DNA of 64,000 bases from CAZEQK01 sp964514395 (GTDB lineage Bacteria > Bacillota > Bacilli > Tepidibacillales > Tepidibacillaceae). Of the stretch, positions 44,271 through 53,511 are shown piece after piece. The position numbers were made by a program, and so were the translations under genes. Below the pieces are notes generated by a model, which saw nothing but the letters and a program-made list of their open reading frames with translations, was not told the DNA's origin and ran no database searches. The stretch covers positions 1 through 64,000 of the forward strand of contig CAZEQK010000007.1 in the NCBI GenBank assembly GCA_964514395.1, read 5' to 3'. The first letter of the stretch is position 1. Each line of letters opens with the position of its first letter.

Positions 44271-44564
44271 CTATTTAATTTCCTTTAATATTTTCTTATA
44301 CTCCTCTTGATTTATTTCTCCACGAGCATACCTTGCTTTTACAATCTCTACCGCATCGTTTCCGTCATTGCCTAACGATGGTTTAGAAAAGTTCGATTGT
44401 GTCGAATGGCAAGCATGTCTGTTTCGTCTTATTAAGAAAAATAAAATAACTCCAACTATAATAAAGAAAAGAATGCTACCATACCCACCGAATAGTCCAT
44501 ATCCATATCCACGTCCAAAACCTCCAAACATTCCATAGCCATGACCAAAGCCGCCAAACATCAT
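44271..44564 (-). CDS. Gly/Tyr-rich SHOCT-domain membrane protein
   Basis: This 97-residue protein has a Gly/Phe/Tyr repeat N terminus (MMFGGFGHGYGMFGGFGRGY), one membrane helix (ILFFIIVGVILFFLI) and a SHOCT motif (AVEIVKARYARGEINQEEYK). AGGAGTGATGGGAA precedes the ATG. The neighbours are a second SHOCT gene and the cupredoxin. Function unknown. Confidence 0.75.
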   Translation of the reverse strand: MMFGGFGHGYGMFGGFGRGYGYGLFGGYGSILFFIIVGVILFFLIRRNRHACHSTQSNFSKPSLGNDGNDAVEIVKARYARGEINQEEYKKILKEIK

Positions 44565-44711
44565 TTCCCATCACTCCTTATCACTATTTTAATAAAGGTT
44601 GTTAACCTCTTCATCTATAGATTAATACGAATAAGTGCAGAAAATATGAAGAAAATAAATAAATGAATAGATTAGAATATTTTCATTTCTTTAATAATTA
44701 CAAATATAGTA

Positions 44712-44740
44712 TTTACTTTTATCCAGAAGTATAATATAAT
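44712..44740 (+). promoter_or_regulatory. Sigma-A promoter for the leader peptide-bmrCD unit
   Basis: TTTACT (44712-44717) and TATAAT (44735-44740) are 17 bases apart, with transcription expected near 44748. Confidence 0.65.
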
Positions 44741-44787
44741 TTCCATTACTTGATGTATTGAAATTTTATTAGAGGGAGGTTAGTGAC

Positions 44788-44865
44788 ATGATTATGTATA
44801 CGATTAAAGATTTCAAGCTGTATAACAACTTCATTCAAGTGACACAACCTCAAGGAAAGCTTTAA
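44788..44865 (+). CDS. 25-residue leader peptide (bmrB-like)
   Basis: AGAGGGAGG lies 8 bases before the ATG. The peptide reads MIMYTIKDFKLYNNFIQVTQ plus PQGKL. It is followed by two hairpins, one an intrinsic terminator, and then the ABC exporter genes. In B. subtilis the bmrCD exporter is preceded by the small bmrB frame, which controls read-through when ribosomes stall. The layout here is the same though the peptide is shorter. The role is inferred from layout. Confidence 0.65.
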   Translation: MIMYTIKDFKLYNNFIQVTQPQGKL

Positions 44866-44891
44866 TTAATTTTTCTTCAAAAATTAATGTT

Positions 44892-44921
44892 CCATGGGTT
44901 ATGTCATACCCATGGTTTTTT
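44892..44921 (+). terminator. Attenuator-type terminator between leader peptide and exporter
   Basis: CCATGGGT and ACCCATGG form a perfect 8-bp stem followed by TTTTTT. A second hairpin (ttaattttt/aaaaattaa) just upstream could compete. A further 15-bp hairpin lies at 44949-44986. Confidence 0.75.
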
Positions 44922-45006
44922 ATTGTCTAATTTTACTTACATAGTTTTAAGTAAAAGCCATGAGATTGAATTCATGGCTTTTACTTATGTAGAGAGGTGA
45001 TAGATT

Positions 45007-46767
45007 TTGAATATTTTTCGTGATTTAATGTGGTTTTTTAAGCTAGAAAAAAGAAGTTATTTATCAGGTATACTCTTTTTAGTCCTTGTCTCAACCGTAA
45101 ACTTATATCCACCTCATGTAGTTGGTATTGTAGTGGATAAAATCCAACAGGGTACAATAACAACCGTAATCTTAATAAAATGGGTTATTATCCTCATCAT
45201 AACTGGTTTGGTCATGTATCTACTTCGTTATTTATGGAGAATCAAAATATTTGGTACTTCTTTTCGATTAGGAAGATTGCTTAGAAATCAGCTATATGAG
45301 CACTTTACGAAAATGTCTCCCCATTTTTTTCATAAGCAGAGAATTGGAGACCTCATGGCACATTCCACTAATGATGTTCAGGCTGTTCAAGCAACTGCTG
45401 GTGATGGAATATTAACCCTTATCGACTCGATTACAATGGGAAGTCTAGTCATCATTACAATGGCGGCAACGATTAGTTGGAAATTGACCTTAATTAGTCT
45501 AATTCCTATGCCTATTATGGCATGGTTGACTCATTATTATGGAAGTATGATTCATGAGCGCTTTTTTAAGGCACAGGAAGCATTCTCACATTTAAATGAT
45601 AAAGTACAAGAGAATATATCAGGCGTTCGAGTCATCAAAGCCTTTGGTCAAGAGGACGCAGAAACTGAGGAATTTCGTAAGCAATCCAAGGATACGGTAA
45701 TAAAAAACATTGCTGTAGCTCGAGTGGATGCCCTTTTTGATCCAACGATTCAATTAATTGTTGGTTTGTCCTTTTTTCTTGCCATCGGTTTTGGCTCCAT
45801 GTTTGTTGTCAGAGGAGAATTAACCATTGGTCAATTAACCTCTTTTACCCTTTATCTAGGACACTTAATATGGCCGATGCTAGCATTTGGGTGGCTCTTT
45901 AATATTGTGGAAAGAGGGAGGGCTTCATATGATAGAATCCAAGCCCTATTGAAAAAAAAGCCGGAAATTGTTGATAAAAGAGATGCAGTTCAGGATATTC
46001 CAAAAGGAAGTATTAAATATAACATTACTTCCTTCTCCTACCTAGAGAGTACTATACCTATTTTGGAACAAATTTATTTTTCGGTAGAACGTGGCCAAAC
46101 CATCGGCGTTGTTGGAAAAACGGGTAGTGGTAAAACCACTTTACTACGTCTTTTACTTCGTGAGTTTGATCTAAAGCATGGTGATATTCTTATAGGTAAT
46201 CGTTCCATATATAATTATAAAATCGATAAACTACGTACCTCTATTGGCTATGTGCCACAGGATCACTTTCTTTTTTCAGCTACCATTGCTGAAAATATTG
46301 CCTTTGCTAAATACGATGCTAGCTTATCTGACATTGAAAAAGCTGCAAAACTGGCAGCCATTCATGAGGATATTCTCCAATTTAAAGATAAATATCAAAC
46401 GATTGTTGGTGAAAGAGGTGTCACCCTTTCAGGTGGACAAAAACAAAGAATTTCCATCTCAAGAGCCCTCTTAACAGATGCAGAAATTTTAATACTTGAT
46501 GATGCATTATCTGCTGTAGATGCAAAAACAGAGGAAAAAATCCTAACTGCATTACAGAAAAATAGATTGAATAAAACTACACTAATCGCTACCCATCGTT
46601 TAAGTGGGGTGCAGCATGCTGATCTAATCATTGTGCTAGACCATGGAAAAATTATTGAGCGAGGTACCCATGAGGAGCTATTAAGACTTGATGGTTGGTA
46701 TAAGGAAATGTACCAAAGACAACAGTTGGAATCCTTAGTGGAACAAGGAGGGGTGTCCCATGAATAA
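45007..46767 (+). CDS. bmrC: Multidrug ABC exporter subunit (BmrC-like)
   Basis: This 586-residue half-transporter has six helices (about residues 20-310) and an ATPase. Walker A is VGKTGSGKTTLLRLLL, the signature is VTLSGGQKQRISISR, and Walker B is ILILDDALSAVDAKTE. Asp in place of the catalytic Glu after Walker B is the hallmark of the degenerate half in heterodimeric exporters such as BmrC. The TTG start follows GAGAGGTGA. It overlaps the next gene by 8 bases. Confidence 0.88.
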   Translation: MNIFRDLMWFFKLEKRSYLSGILFLVLVSTVNLYPPHVVGIVVDKIQQGTITTVILIKWVIILIITGLVMYLLRYLWRIKIFGTSFRLGRLLRNQLYEHFTKMSPHFFHKQRIGDLMAHSTNDVQAVQATAGDGILTLIDSITMGSLVIITMAATISWKLTLISLIPMPIMAWLTHYYGSMIHERFFKAQEAFSHLNDKVQENISGVRVIKAFGQEDAETEEFRKQSKDTVIKNIAVARVDALFDPTIQLIVGLSFFLAIGFGSMFVVRGELTIGQLTSFTLYLGHLIWPMLAFGWLFNIVERGRASYDRIQALLKKKPEIVDKRDAVQDIPKGSIKYNITSFSYLESTIPILEQIYFSVERGQTIGVVGKTGSGKTTLLRLLLREFDLKHGDILIGNRSIYNYKIDKLRTSIGYVPQDHFLFSATIAENIAFAKYDASLSDIEKAAKLAAIHEDILQFKDKYQTIVGERGVTLSGGQKQRISISRALLTDAEILILDDALSAVDAKTEEKILTALQKNRLNKTTLIATHRLSGVQHADLIIVLDHGKIIERGTHEELLRLDGWYKEMYQRQQLESLVEQGGVSHE

Positions 46768-48529
46768 TTATGTATCTGAAAAAATTTCAAATCAAAACAC
46801 CTTTTTCCGTCTGCTAACCTATACGAAAGCACATAAAAAGCCATTAATCATCGCTTTCATCATATTACTTATCGCATCAAGTGCAGATGTCATAGGACCT
46901 ATTCTTATCAAGGTGTTTATTGATAATTATCTTACTCCTAGAATCTTTACCTTTAAACCACTATTTTTATTGGCACTTGGCTATTTAAGCCTACATTTAC
47001 TCTCTGTGAGTCTAAACTTTTATCAATTATTCTCTTTTCAAAGAATTGCGCTTTGGATTATTCATCAGATCCGATTAGATGTATTTAAAAAGGTGCAGAA
47101 TTTAGGTCTATCCTTTTATGATAGAACGCCAGGTGGTAGCTTAGTATCAAGAATTACGAACGATACTGAATCAATAAAAGAATTATATGTTAGTGTATTA
47201 TCTACCTTTGTTCAAAATATCGTTTTATTAACAGGTATTCTTATTGCAATGTTTATACTTAATGTGAAGCTTGCATTACTATATCTAATATTGATTCCAA
47301 TCATTCTATTATTGATGAAAGCATATCGCCACTTTAGCTCGAAGATCTTTCATCTGGCAAGAAAAAAGTTAAGTCAATTAAATGCTAAATTAAATGAATC
47401 CCTACAAGGCATGTATATTATTCAAGCCATGAGGCAGGAAAAAAGATTAAAAAAAGAATTCGGCCACATCAATCAGGAGCATTATGAAGCCAATTTGAAA
47501 CAAATTAAGTTAAACAGTTTAATGGTTAGACCAGCCGTTGACCTATTATATCTATTAGCATTAAGCCTTATTCTTAGTTTTTTCGGTATCAAAGCCTTTA
47601 ATAGTCCAATTGAAATTGGGGTGGTCTATGCCTTTATCAATTATTTAGACCGTTTTTTTGAGCCTGTTAATATGATTATGTTTCGTTTAAGTCAGTTTCA
47701 GCAATCGATTGTTTCTGCAGAAAGGGTATTTGGCCTATTAGACGAAACGGAAGTCGCACCTTATAAAATAGGGGAGAATAATGCAGCCATTCAAGAAGGA
47801 CTTATTGAGTTTAAGAATGTAACCTTCTCTTATGATGGAAAAGTCGATGTCCTAAAGAATATATCCTTTGAAGCAAAGCCTGGCGAAACCGTAGCCCTTG
47901 TTGGTCATACCGGTAGTGGAAAAAGCTCAATCGTCAACTTACTGATGCGCTTTTATGCTATAAAAAAGGGAGAGATACGAATAGATGGAGTATCATTGCA
48001 GGCATACGCTAATGATGAGCTTCGAAGCAAAATAGGGCTTGTTTTACAGGACCCCTTTGTTTTTGTCGGAGATGTAAAGCAAAATATTCGCTTACATAAT
48101 CATGAGATAAGTGATAAAGAAGTGGAGCAAGCAGCAACCTATGTGCAGGCAGATTCCTTTATTCAGAAATTGCCAAATAAGTATGATGAAGAGGTTGGAG
48201 AAAGAGGCTCCACCTTCTCTAGCGGGCAAAGACAATTACTCTCCTTTGCAAGAACCATGGCAATAAATCCAAAAATATTAGTACTAGATGAAGCAACAGC
48301 AAGTATCGATACCGAAACAGAGGAATTAATTCAGACTGCATTAGAAAAAATGCGTAAAGGAAGAACCACGATTGCAATTGCTCATAGATTATCTACCATT
48401 CAAGATGCAGATCTTATTCTCGTGTTGCATAAGGGTGAGATCGTGGAACGCGGAAATCATCAGGAGTTATTAGCCAAAAAAGGACTATATTACAACATGT
48501 ATATGCTACAACAGGGGCAAATAAAATAA
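46760..48529 (+). CDS. bmrD: Multidrug ABC exporter subunit (BmrD-like)
   Basis: This 589-residue half-transporter has six helices and a full catalytic ATPase: Walker A VGHTGSGKSSIVNLLM, and Walker B plus Glu in ILVLDEATASIDTETE. The signature is altered (STFSSGQRQLLSFAR instead of LSGGQ), so only one composite site would be competent, as expected for a BmrC/BmrD heterodimer. It is translationally coupled to the first subunit. It is about 80 residues shorter than B. subtilis BmrD, probably at the N terminus. Confidence 0.88.
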   Translation: MNNYVSEKISNQNTFFRLLTYTKAHKKPLIIAFIILLIASSADVIGPILIKVFIDNYLTPRIFTFKPLFLLALGYLSLHLLSVSLNFYQLFSFQRIALWIIHQIRLDVFKKVQNLGLSFYDRTPGGSLVSRITNDTESIKELYVSVLSTFVQNIVLLTGILIAMFILNVKLALLYLILIPIILLLMKAYRHFSSKIFHLARKKLSQLNAKLNESLQGMYIIQAMRQEKRLKKEFGHINQEHYEANLKQIKLNSLMVRPAVDLLYLLALSLILSFFGIKAFNSPIEIGVVYAFINYLDRFFEPVNMIMFRLSQFQQSIVSAERVFGLLDETEVAPYKIGENNAAIQEGLIEFKNVTFSYDGKVDVLKNISFEAKPGETVALVGHTGSGKSSIVNLLMRFYAIKKGEIRIDGVSLQAYANDELRSKIGLVLQDPFVFVGDVKQNIRLHNHEISDKEVEQAATYVQADSFIQKLPNKYDEEVGERGSTFSSGQRQLLSFARTMAINPKILVLDEATASIDTETEELIQTALEKMRKGRTTIAIAHRLSTIQDADLILVLHKGEIVERGNHQELLAKKGLYYNMYMLQQGQIK

Positions 48530-48536
48530 GGAATAA

Positions 48537-48571
48537 AAAAGCTGGACTTCTTCATTTGAAGTCCAGCTTTT
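48537..48571. terminator. Bidirectional terminator
   Basis: A perfect 14-bp stem (aaaagctggacttc / gaagtccagctttt) lies between bmrD and the convergent CstR-like gene. Confidence 0.88.
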
Positions 48572-48839
48572 ATCTTGTTTTTAATAATAATTGAATAGCC
48601 TCATTTATTATTTTATCTGCATCACGCATCTCTTTATCCTTTTCCATGTCTTCGACTAAACATTTGCCCATATCAAGGCCTATCACATGCACAGTGGCTC
48701 GATCCACTGCACTCCTAATGGCAGATAATTGATTGATTACATTGGTACAATCCTTCTCTGATTCCATCATTTTTAGTACACCACGAACCTGTCCTTCTAT
48801 TCTTTTTAATCTATTTTTAACATCGCGTGGATATTCCAA
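48570..48839 (-). CDS. CsoR/RcnR-family regulator, CstR-like
   Basis: This protein of 89 residues shares the CsoR core (RLKRIEGQVRGVLKMMESEK). It keeps both cysteines (KDCTNVINQ and LDMGKCLVE) but lacks the His between them that CsoR needs for Cu(I). That pattern fits CstR, which senses persulfide or polysulfide. The TTG at 48839 follows GGAGGTG at 6 bases. An operator-like palindrome lies 66 bases upstream. No sulfur-oxidation operon is adjacent, so its targets are unclear. Confidence 0.82.
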   Translation of the reverse strand: MEYPRDVKNRLKRIEGQVRGVLKMMESEKDCTNVINQLSAIRSAVDRATVHVIGLDMGKCLVEDMEKDKEMRDADKIINEAIQLLLKTR

Positions 48840-48904
48840 GTAAAACACCTCCACTAGTATCTTCTAATATTGACTTTTAAAATGGATGTGGAGCATTAGT
48901 AAAA

Positions 48905-48920
48905 ATACCCATAGGAGTAT
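48905..48920. promoter_or_regulatory. CsoR/CstR-type operator-like palindrome
   Basis: ATACCCATAGGAGTAT lies upstream of the CstR-like gene. It is consistent with autoregulation. Confidence 0.5.
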
Positions 48921-48996
48921 ATTTTATTTCATCATTTATTATAAGGTAATTGATGATATTTTAGTACTGTTAATATTAGTAAGAAAGCTGTCAAAC

Positions 48997-49542
48997 CTAC
49001 AATTTAACTGAAGTATTCCATAATTGATATAGCATCTCAGTAATAATAGGTGTTATCTCCATCACGAAATTTGCGATAACTGAGCCTTGTAAATACTGTT
49101 GGACATTGAGCCAAGGCATCACAGAAATAATATGAACAATAATAATGATTAAAATAAACCCTTGAATAAAACCAATCAATGCTCCTGTAAAGCGATTTAT
49201 CGTTTTTAATCCAGGCAGACTTGCAATTTGATGTAAAATTTGACTTCCTATATTTAAGCTTAATTTGGTGACAATAAAAATGATTAAAAAGGCAATTGCA
49301 TTATAAAACATATCTTCAATATTAAATGTCTGAGAAAATTTGTAAAGGGAAGGGATATCAAATTTTGGAACAGGTATATAATCATGTAAATATGGTGCTA
49401 ATTCCTGTGAAAAATGATATGCCATATAAATGGCCACAACAAAACCTAGCAAACTAAATAATTGGCGGATTAAACCTAGCTGAAAACCCCTTATCATCGA
49501 AATTAAAATAATAACGATCAGTATAATATCTAGTATATTCAT
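48997..49542 (-). CDS. CvpA-family membrane protein (YshB)
   Basis: This 181-residue protein has four membrane helices and the CvpA pattern (IIRGFQLGLIRQLFSLLGFV, INRFTGALIGFIQGFI). The family is linked to envelope integrity and colicin V export. It follows zapA directly, as yshB does in B. subtilis. The downstream polX-mutS2 genes of Bacillus are missing here, and the accessory region begins instead. Confidence 0.88.
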   Translation of the reverse strand: MNILDIILIVIILISMIRGFQLGLIRQLFSLLGFVVAIYMAYHFSQELAPYLHDYIPVPKFDIPSLYKFSQTFNIEDMFYNAIAFLIIFIVTKLSLNIGSQILHQIASLPGLKTINRFTGALIGFIQGFILIIIIVHIISVMPWLNVQQYLQGSVIANFVMEITPIITEMLYQLWNTSVKL

Positions 49543-49550
49543 TTTAATCC

Positions 49551-49811
49551 CTACTTTTTGTTATTTTCGATTCTTTTTAATAATTCATCATACTCTTGCT
49601 TCAATCTAAAATAGTCATCTGCAATATTAACTGCAGTTAACACCGCGATTTTTGTAATATCAAAGCGTTGGTTTGCATCTGCAATTTGTTTCATTTTATC
49701 ATCGACATGACCTGCAATCATCCGCATATAATTGGAGCTCGCTTTGCCAACAATCGTATAATTTTGTCCTAATATTGTAACCTCTAAACGATTTTTTTGA
49801 TCTTCATTCAC
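49551..49811 (-). CDS. zapA: Cell division protein ZapA
   Basis: This 86-residue FtsZ-bundling protein has the conserved N-terminal fold (RLEVTILGQNYTIVGKASSN, YMRMIAGHVDDKMKQIA) and a C-terminal coiled coil. The GTG start follows AGGCGGAT. It is the partner of cvpA in the Bacillus order. rnhC, which separates it from pheT in B. subtilis, is absent. Confidence 0.9.
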   Translation of the reverse strand: MNEDQKNRLEVTILGQNYTIVGKASSNYMRMIAGHVDDKMKQIADANQRFDITKIAVLTAVNIADDYFRLKQEYDELLKRIENNKK

Positions 49812-49992
49812 TTAAAAGATCCGCCTTTCTACAACTAATTACTAACAATAAAGCTGTATTAATATAAATTCGTTATAAACTTATTAAAATCCTTCCCTAA
49901 TGTCAAGACAAAAAAAGTTATAGTGCTTGTTAAACATAAAATAGAAAAAGGAGTTGATCATAATCAGCCCCTTTCCCTTCATTTATTATATT

Positions 49993-52413
49993 TTATTTCC
50001 TTAATTCAGCATGGTATTTTTCTTGAAGAGTAACGGTAATTTTTTCGTATAATTTGGTCACTTCTTCATCTGTCAGCGTCTGTTCATTACTTCGATAGAT
50101 GAATGAAAAGGCCATGCTCTTTTTATTTTCACCAATCTGTTCATGATTGACGTATACATCGAACAAGGAAATACTTTCTAATAATCTCCCACCTGTTTTT
50201 TTGATGGAGATCATCAATTCATCAGCTTCAACCTCTTTAGGAACAACCACTGCCATATCACGTTCGATTGCAGGATATTTTGGAAGTGCTTTATATTCAA
50301 TCGCTACATTTGCAAGCTCTAAGATTTTATCTAAATCAATTTCAAAGGCATAGGTTTCTTTTAAATCATATTGTTCTTGTATGTCTGGGTGAAGTTGACC
50401 AATGTACCCAATCAGATGATCATCAACTAATATCTCTGCTGTTCTGCCAGGATGAAAACCATTTAACTCCGCAGCATGATACCTTATATTTTCTAAACCT
50501 AACTCCATGAATAAACCATCCACAATACCCTTTACATGATAAAAATCAATTCCCCTAGTGACATGCTGCCAATTATCTGGAAGGTTACCAGTTAATAAGC
50601 CCGCAATTACCCATTTCTCATTTGGTAGCTTCATTAATTTTTCTTCATTTGAGAAAAACGTTGCTCCCATTTCGTAAATTCTTACATCTTCATTTTTACG
50701 ATGAACATTATAATTAGCTACCTCTAATAGATTAGGAATTAAAACCGTTCTTAATGTTTGTCTTTCTTCACTTATAGGCATAAATAAAGAGATGGTTTCC
50801 TCCTTCTCAATTAGTCCTTTGACACGCTTTTGTTCTTTGTTATTTACAAAGGTATAGGTGACTACTTCTTGCAAGCCAGACCCATCTAATAGTTTTTTAA
50901 TATCACGACGTTGCTGCTGCTTCTCTGTTAAACCACCCTGAACATACACACCACTTGGTAAGGTAGTTGGGATATGATTATAGCCATAAATCCTTGCTAT
51001 TTCTTCAAACAAATCAGCTTCGATCGTAATGTCCTGCCTTCTAGTCGGTATCGTCACATGAAGAGTATCTTCTTTTTCTTCAAGATTAAATCTTAGTCGC
51101 CTAAAAATGTCCTTCATCTCTTCTTTACTTAAGTCAGTTCCAAGAAGCTTATTTACTCTATTTACTTTTAAAGGAATCTGTTCTTCTACAGGTTCTTTTA
51201 TCTTTTTCTCGAATATTTCACCTACTAATTTTGCACCTGCTAGCTCTTGAAGTAATTCCGCCGCCCTATTCATTGCTAAATAAATCCGATTAGGATCTAC
51301 TCCCTTTTCAAATCGCAAGCTTGCCTCTGAACGCAAACCAAGCTTTTTGGAAGTACTACGAACGGATGCACCTTTAAAATAAGCAGATTCTAATAATATA
51401 TTAACGGTTTTATCCGTTACTTCACTATTTGCTCCTCCCATCACACCCGCTATAGCGATTGGTTTTACCCCATCGGTGATGAGTAGCATGTTGTCATCTA
51501 ATGACCGTTCCTGATTATCTAATGTAACCATCTTTTCACTTTGCTTAGCTAATCTTACTAATATATTAGGTTGCCCGAGCTTATCAAAATCAAAGGCATG
51601 AAGTGGTTGCCCATATTCGAGCAATACATAGTTTGTCACATCAACTACATTATTTATTGGCCTGATGCCCGCAGCAATTAAACGATTCTGTAACCATTGA
51701 GGTGAAGTAGCAAGCTTTACATCTGTTAATAGTCTAGCTGCATAATGATTACATGCTTCCGTTGCTTCTATCTCTATTTTTACCTTTGGAGCTTGATCCA
51801 CTCTTTGCCCCAATTTATCCTCTGGGAGCTTTACATCTCTATCTAAAATAGCTGCAACCTCATAAGCCACCCCTATCATACTTAAACAATCGGAACGATT
51901 TGGCGTGAGATCAAGCTCTAATACATAATCATCAAAACCCAGTAAGGAATCGATATTTTCTCCTACCTCTGCTGTATCAGGTAATACTAAGATGCCGTCT
52001 GTTTTTTCCTTTGATAAAAGCTTTTCATTGAGGCCAAGCTCTTTTGCAGAACAAATCATACCATCCGAAGCAACCCCTCTTAGCTTTGCCTTCTTTATTT
52101 TTACATCTCCAGGTAGCTTCGCACCGACAAGTGCAACTGGCACCTTTTGGCCCTTGTCAACGTTTGCTGCACCACAGATGATTTGCTTTGGCTCCTCTTC
52201 TCCTACATCAACAATACACAAGCTTAGCTTCTCTGCATTCGGATGCTTCTCCCTTTCAAGAACGTAGCCAATAACAACCTTTTCTACACCTTGGTTTCTC
52301 TTCTCAACAATATCGACTGCGACTCCACTATTTGTTAATTTATCTGCAAGATCATAAGGGTTTATAGCCCTTAAATCTATATAGCTTGATAGCCAATTAT
52401 ATGAAACCTTCAC
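49993..52413 (-). CDS. pheT: Phenylalanyl-tRNA synthetase beta subunit
   Basis: This 806-residue subunit has an N-terminal tRNA-binding OB domain (GYVLEREKHPNAEKLSLCIV), B3/B4 editing domain and B5 domain (LFEEIARIYGYNHIPTTLPS). It also has the catalytic-like core and a C-terminal anticodon-binding ferredoxin fold (LPKYPAIERDMAVVV). It forms the alpha2-beta2 enzyme with PheS. It starts 12 bases after pheS. Confidence 0.97.
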   Translation of the reverse strand: MKVSYNWLSSYIDLRAINPYDLADKLTNSGVAVDIVEKRNQGVEKVVIGYVLEREKHPNAEKLSLCIVDVGEEEPKQIICGAANVDKGQKVPVALVGAKLPGDVKIKKAKLRGVASDGMICSAKELGLNEKLLSKEKTDGILVLPDTAEVGENIDSLLGFDDYVLELDLTPNRSDCLSMIGVAYEVAAILDRDVKLPEDKLGQRVDQAPKVKIEIEATEACNHYAARLLTDVKLATSPQWLQNRLIAAGIRPINNVVDVTNYVLLEYGQPLHAFDFDKLGQPNILVRLAKQSEKMVTLDNQERSLDDNMLLITDGVKPIAIAGVMGGANSEVTDKTVNILLESAYFKGASVRSTSKKLGLRSEASLRFEKGVDPNRIYLAMNRAAELLQELAGAKLVGEIFEKKIKEPVEEQIPLKVNRVNKLLGTDLSKEEMKDIFRRLRFNLEEKEDTLHVTIPTRRQDITIEADLFEEIARIYGYNHIPTTLPSGVYVQGGLTEKQQQRRDIKKLLDGSGLQEVVTYTFVNNKEQKRVKGLIEKEETISLFMPISEERQTLRTVLIPNLLEVANYNVHRKNEDVRIYEMGATFFSNEEKLMKLPNEKWVIAGLLTGNLPDNWQHVTRGIDFYHVKGIVDGLFMELGLENIRYHAAELNGFHPGRTAEILVDDHLIGYIGQLHPDIQEQYDLKETYAFEIDLDKILELANVAIEYKALPKYPAIERDMAVVVPKEVEADELMISIKKTGGRLLESISLFDVYVNHEQIGENKKSMAFSFIYRSNEQTLTDEEVTKLYEKITVTLQEKYHAELRK

Positions 52414-52425
52414 GATAATCCCTCC

Positions 52426-53463
52426 TTACATTCGTTTGAATTGATCTAAAAATCTTAAATCATTAATATAAAAGTGACGAATATCATCAATACCATATTT
52501 TAGTAGGGCTACTCTATCTACACCCATCCCAAAGGCAAAGCCAGAATATTTTTTTGGATCATATCCAGCCATTTCTAAGACTTTTGGATGGACCATACCA
52601 GAACCTAGAATTTCAATCCATCCAGTTCCTTTACATATTCTACAGCCCTCTCCCCCACATGTTGAACAGGTTATATCTACCTCTGCACTAGGTTCGGTAA
52701 ATGGGAAAAAGCTAGGACGTAATCTGATTTTTGTATTTTCTCCATACATTTTCTTTGCAAAGTTTAATAGGACACCTTTTAAATCTGACATTCGAATATT
52801 CTCATCAACGACTAACCCCTCCACTTGAATGAATTGATGGGAATGAGTTGCATCGTCATCATCACGACGATAAACCTTTCCTGGACAGATAATTTTAACA
52901 GGTACCTCTCCCTTTTTCTCTAGCATTGTTCTAATCTGCACTGGAGAAGTATGGGTTCTCATTAAAATTTCATCAGTAATATAGAAGGTATCCTGCATAT
53001 CCCTTGCCGGATGCTCTTTTGGTAAATTTAATGCTTCAAAATTGTAATAATCAGATTCAACCTCAGGACCTTCAGCAACCTCAAAACCCATACCAATGAA
53101 AATATCTTCAATCTCTTCAATAATTTTTGTAAGTGGATGTTTACTTTGCTTTTGTATCGGCTTACTTGGTAGAGTAACATCTATAGCCTCTGACACAAGT
53201 TTATGCTTCAATAATTCCGAGTGGATAATCTCTTCCTTTTCGTTAAAGGACTGCTCAATGACTTCCCGGATTTCATTGGCAATCTTCCCTATCACAGGTC
53301 TCTCATCCTGGGATAAGTCCTTCATACCTTTTAAAACATCGGTAATTAATCCTTTCTTTCCCAGGTACTTTATCTTAATTCCATTTAATTCTTGAATGTC
53401 TTGAACCACAGCAATTTCATTTATTGCTTGCTGTTTTATTTCTTCTAATCTTTCTTTCATCAT
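52426..53463 (-). CDS. pheS: Phenylalanyl-tRNA synthetase alpha subunit
   Basis: This 345-residue class II synthetase subunit has an N-terminal coiled coil. Motif 2 is KIICPGKVYRRDDDDATHSH and motif 3 is GFAFGMGVDRVALLKYGIDD, with FTEPSAEVDI and a Cys-rich CSTCGGEGCRICKG segment between. GGGGGT precedes ATGATG, and either ATG could serve. It is controlled by the upstream T-box leader and co-transcribed with pheT. Confidence 0.97.
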   Translation of the reverse strand: MMKERLEEIKQQAINEIAVVQDIQELNGIKIKYLGKKGLITDVLKGMKDLSQDERPVIGKIANEIREVIEQSFNEKEEIIHSELLKHKLVSEAIDVTLPSKPIQKQSKHPLTKIIEEIEDIFIGMGFEVAEGPEVESDYYNFEALNLPKEHPARDMQDTFYITDEILMRTHTSPVQIRTMLEKKGEVPVKIICPGKVYRRDDDDATHSHQFIQVEGLVVDENIRMSDLKGVLLNFAKKMYGENTKIRLRPSFFPFTEPSAEVDITCSTCGGEGCRICKGTGWIEILGSGMVHPKVLEMAGYDPKKYSGFAFGMGVDRVALLKYGIDDIRHFYINDLRFLDQFKRM

Positions 53464-53511
53464 AATACCCCCTTCACCGCTTAAAAATGTTTTTCTTCTT
53501 GTCCCTTATTA

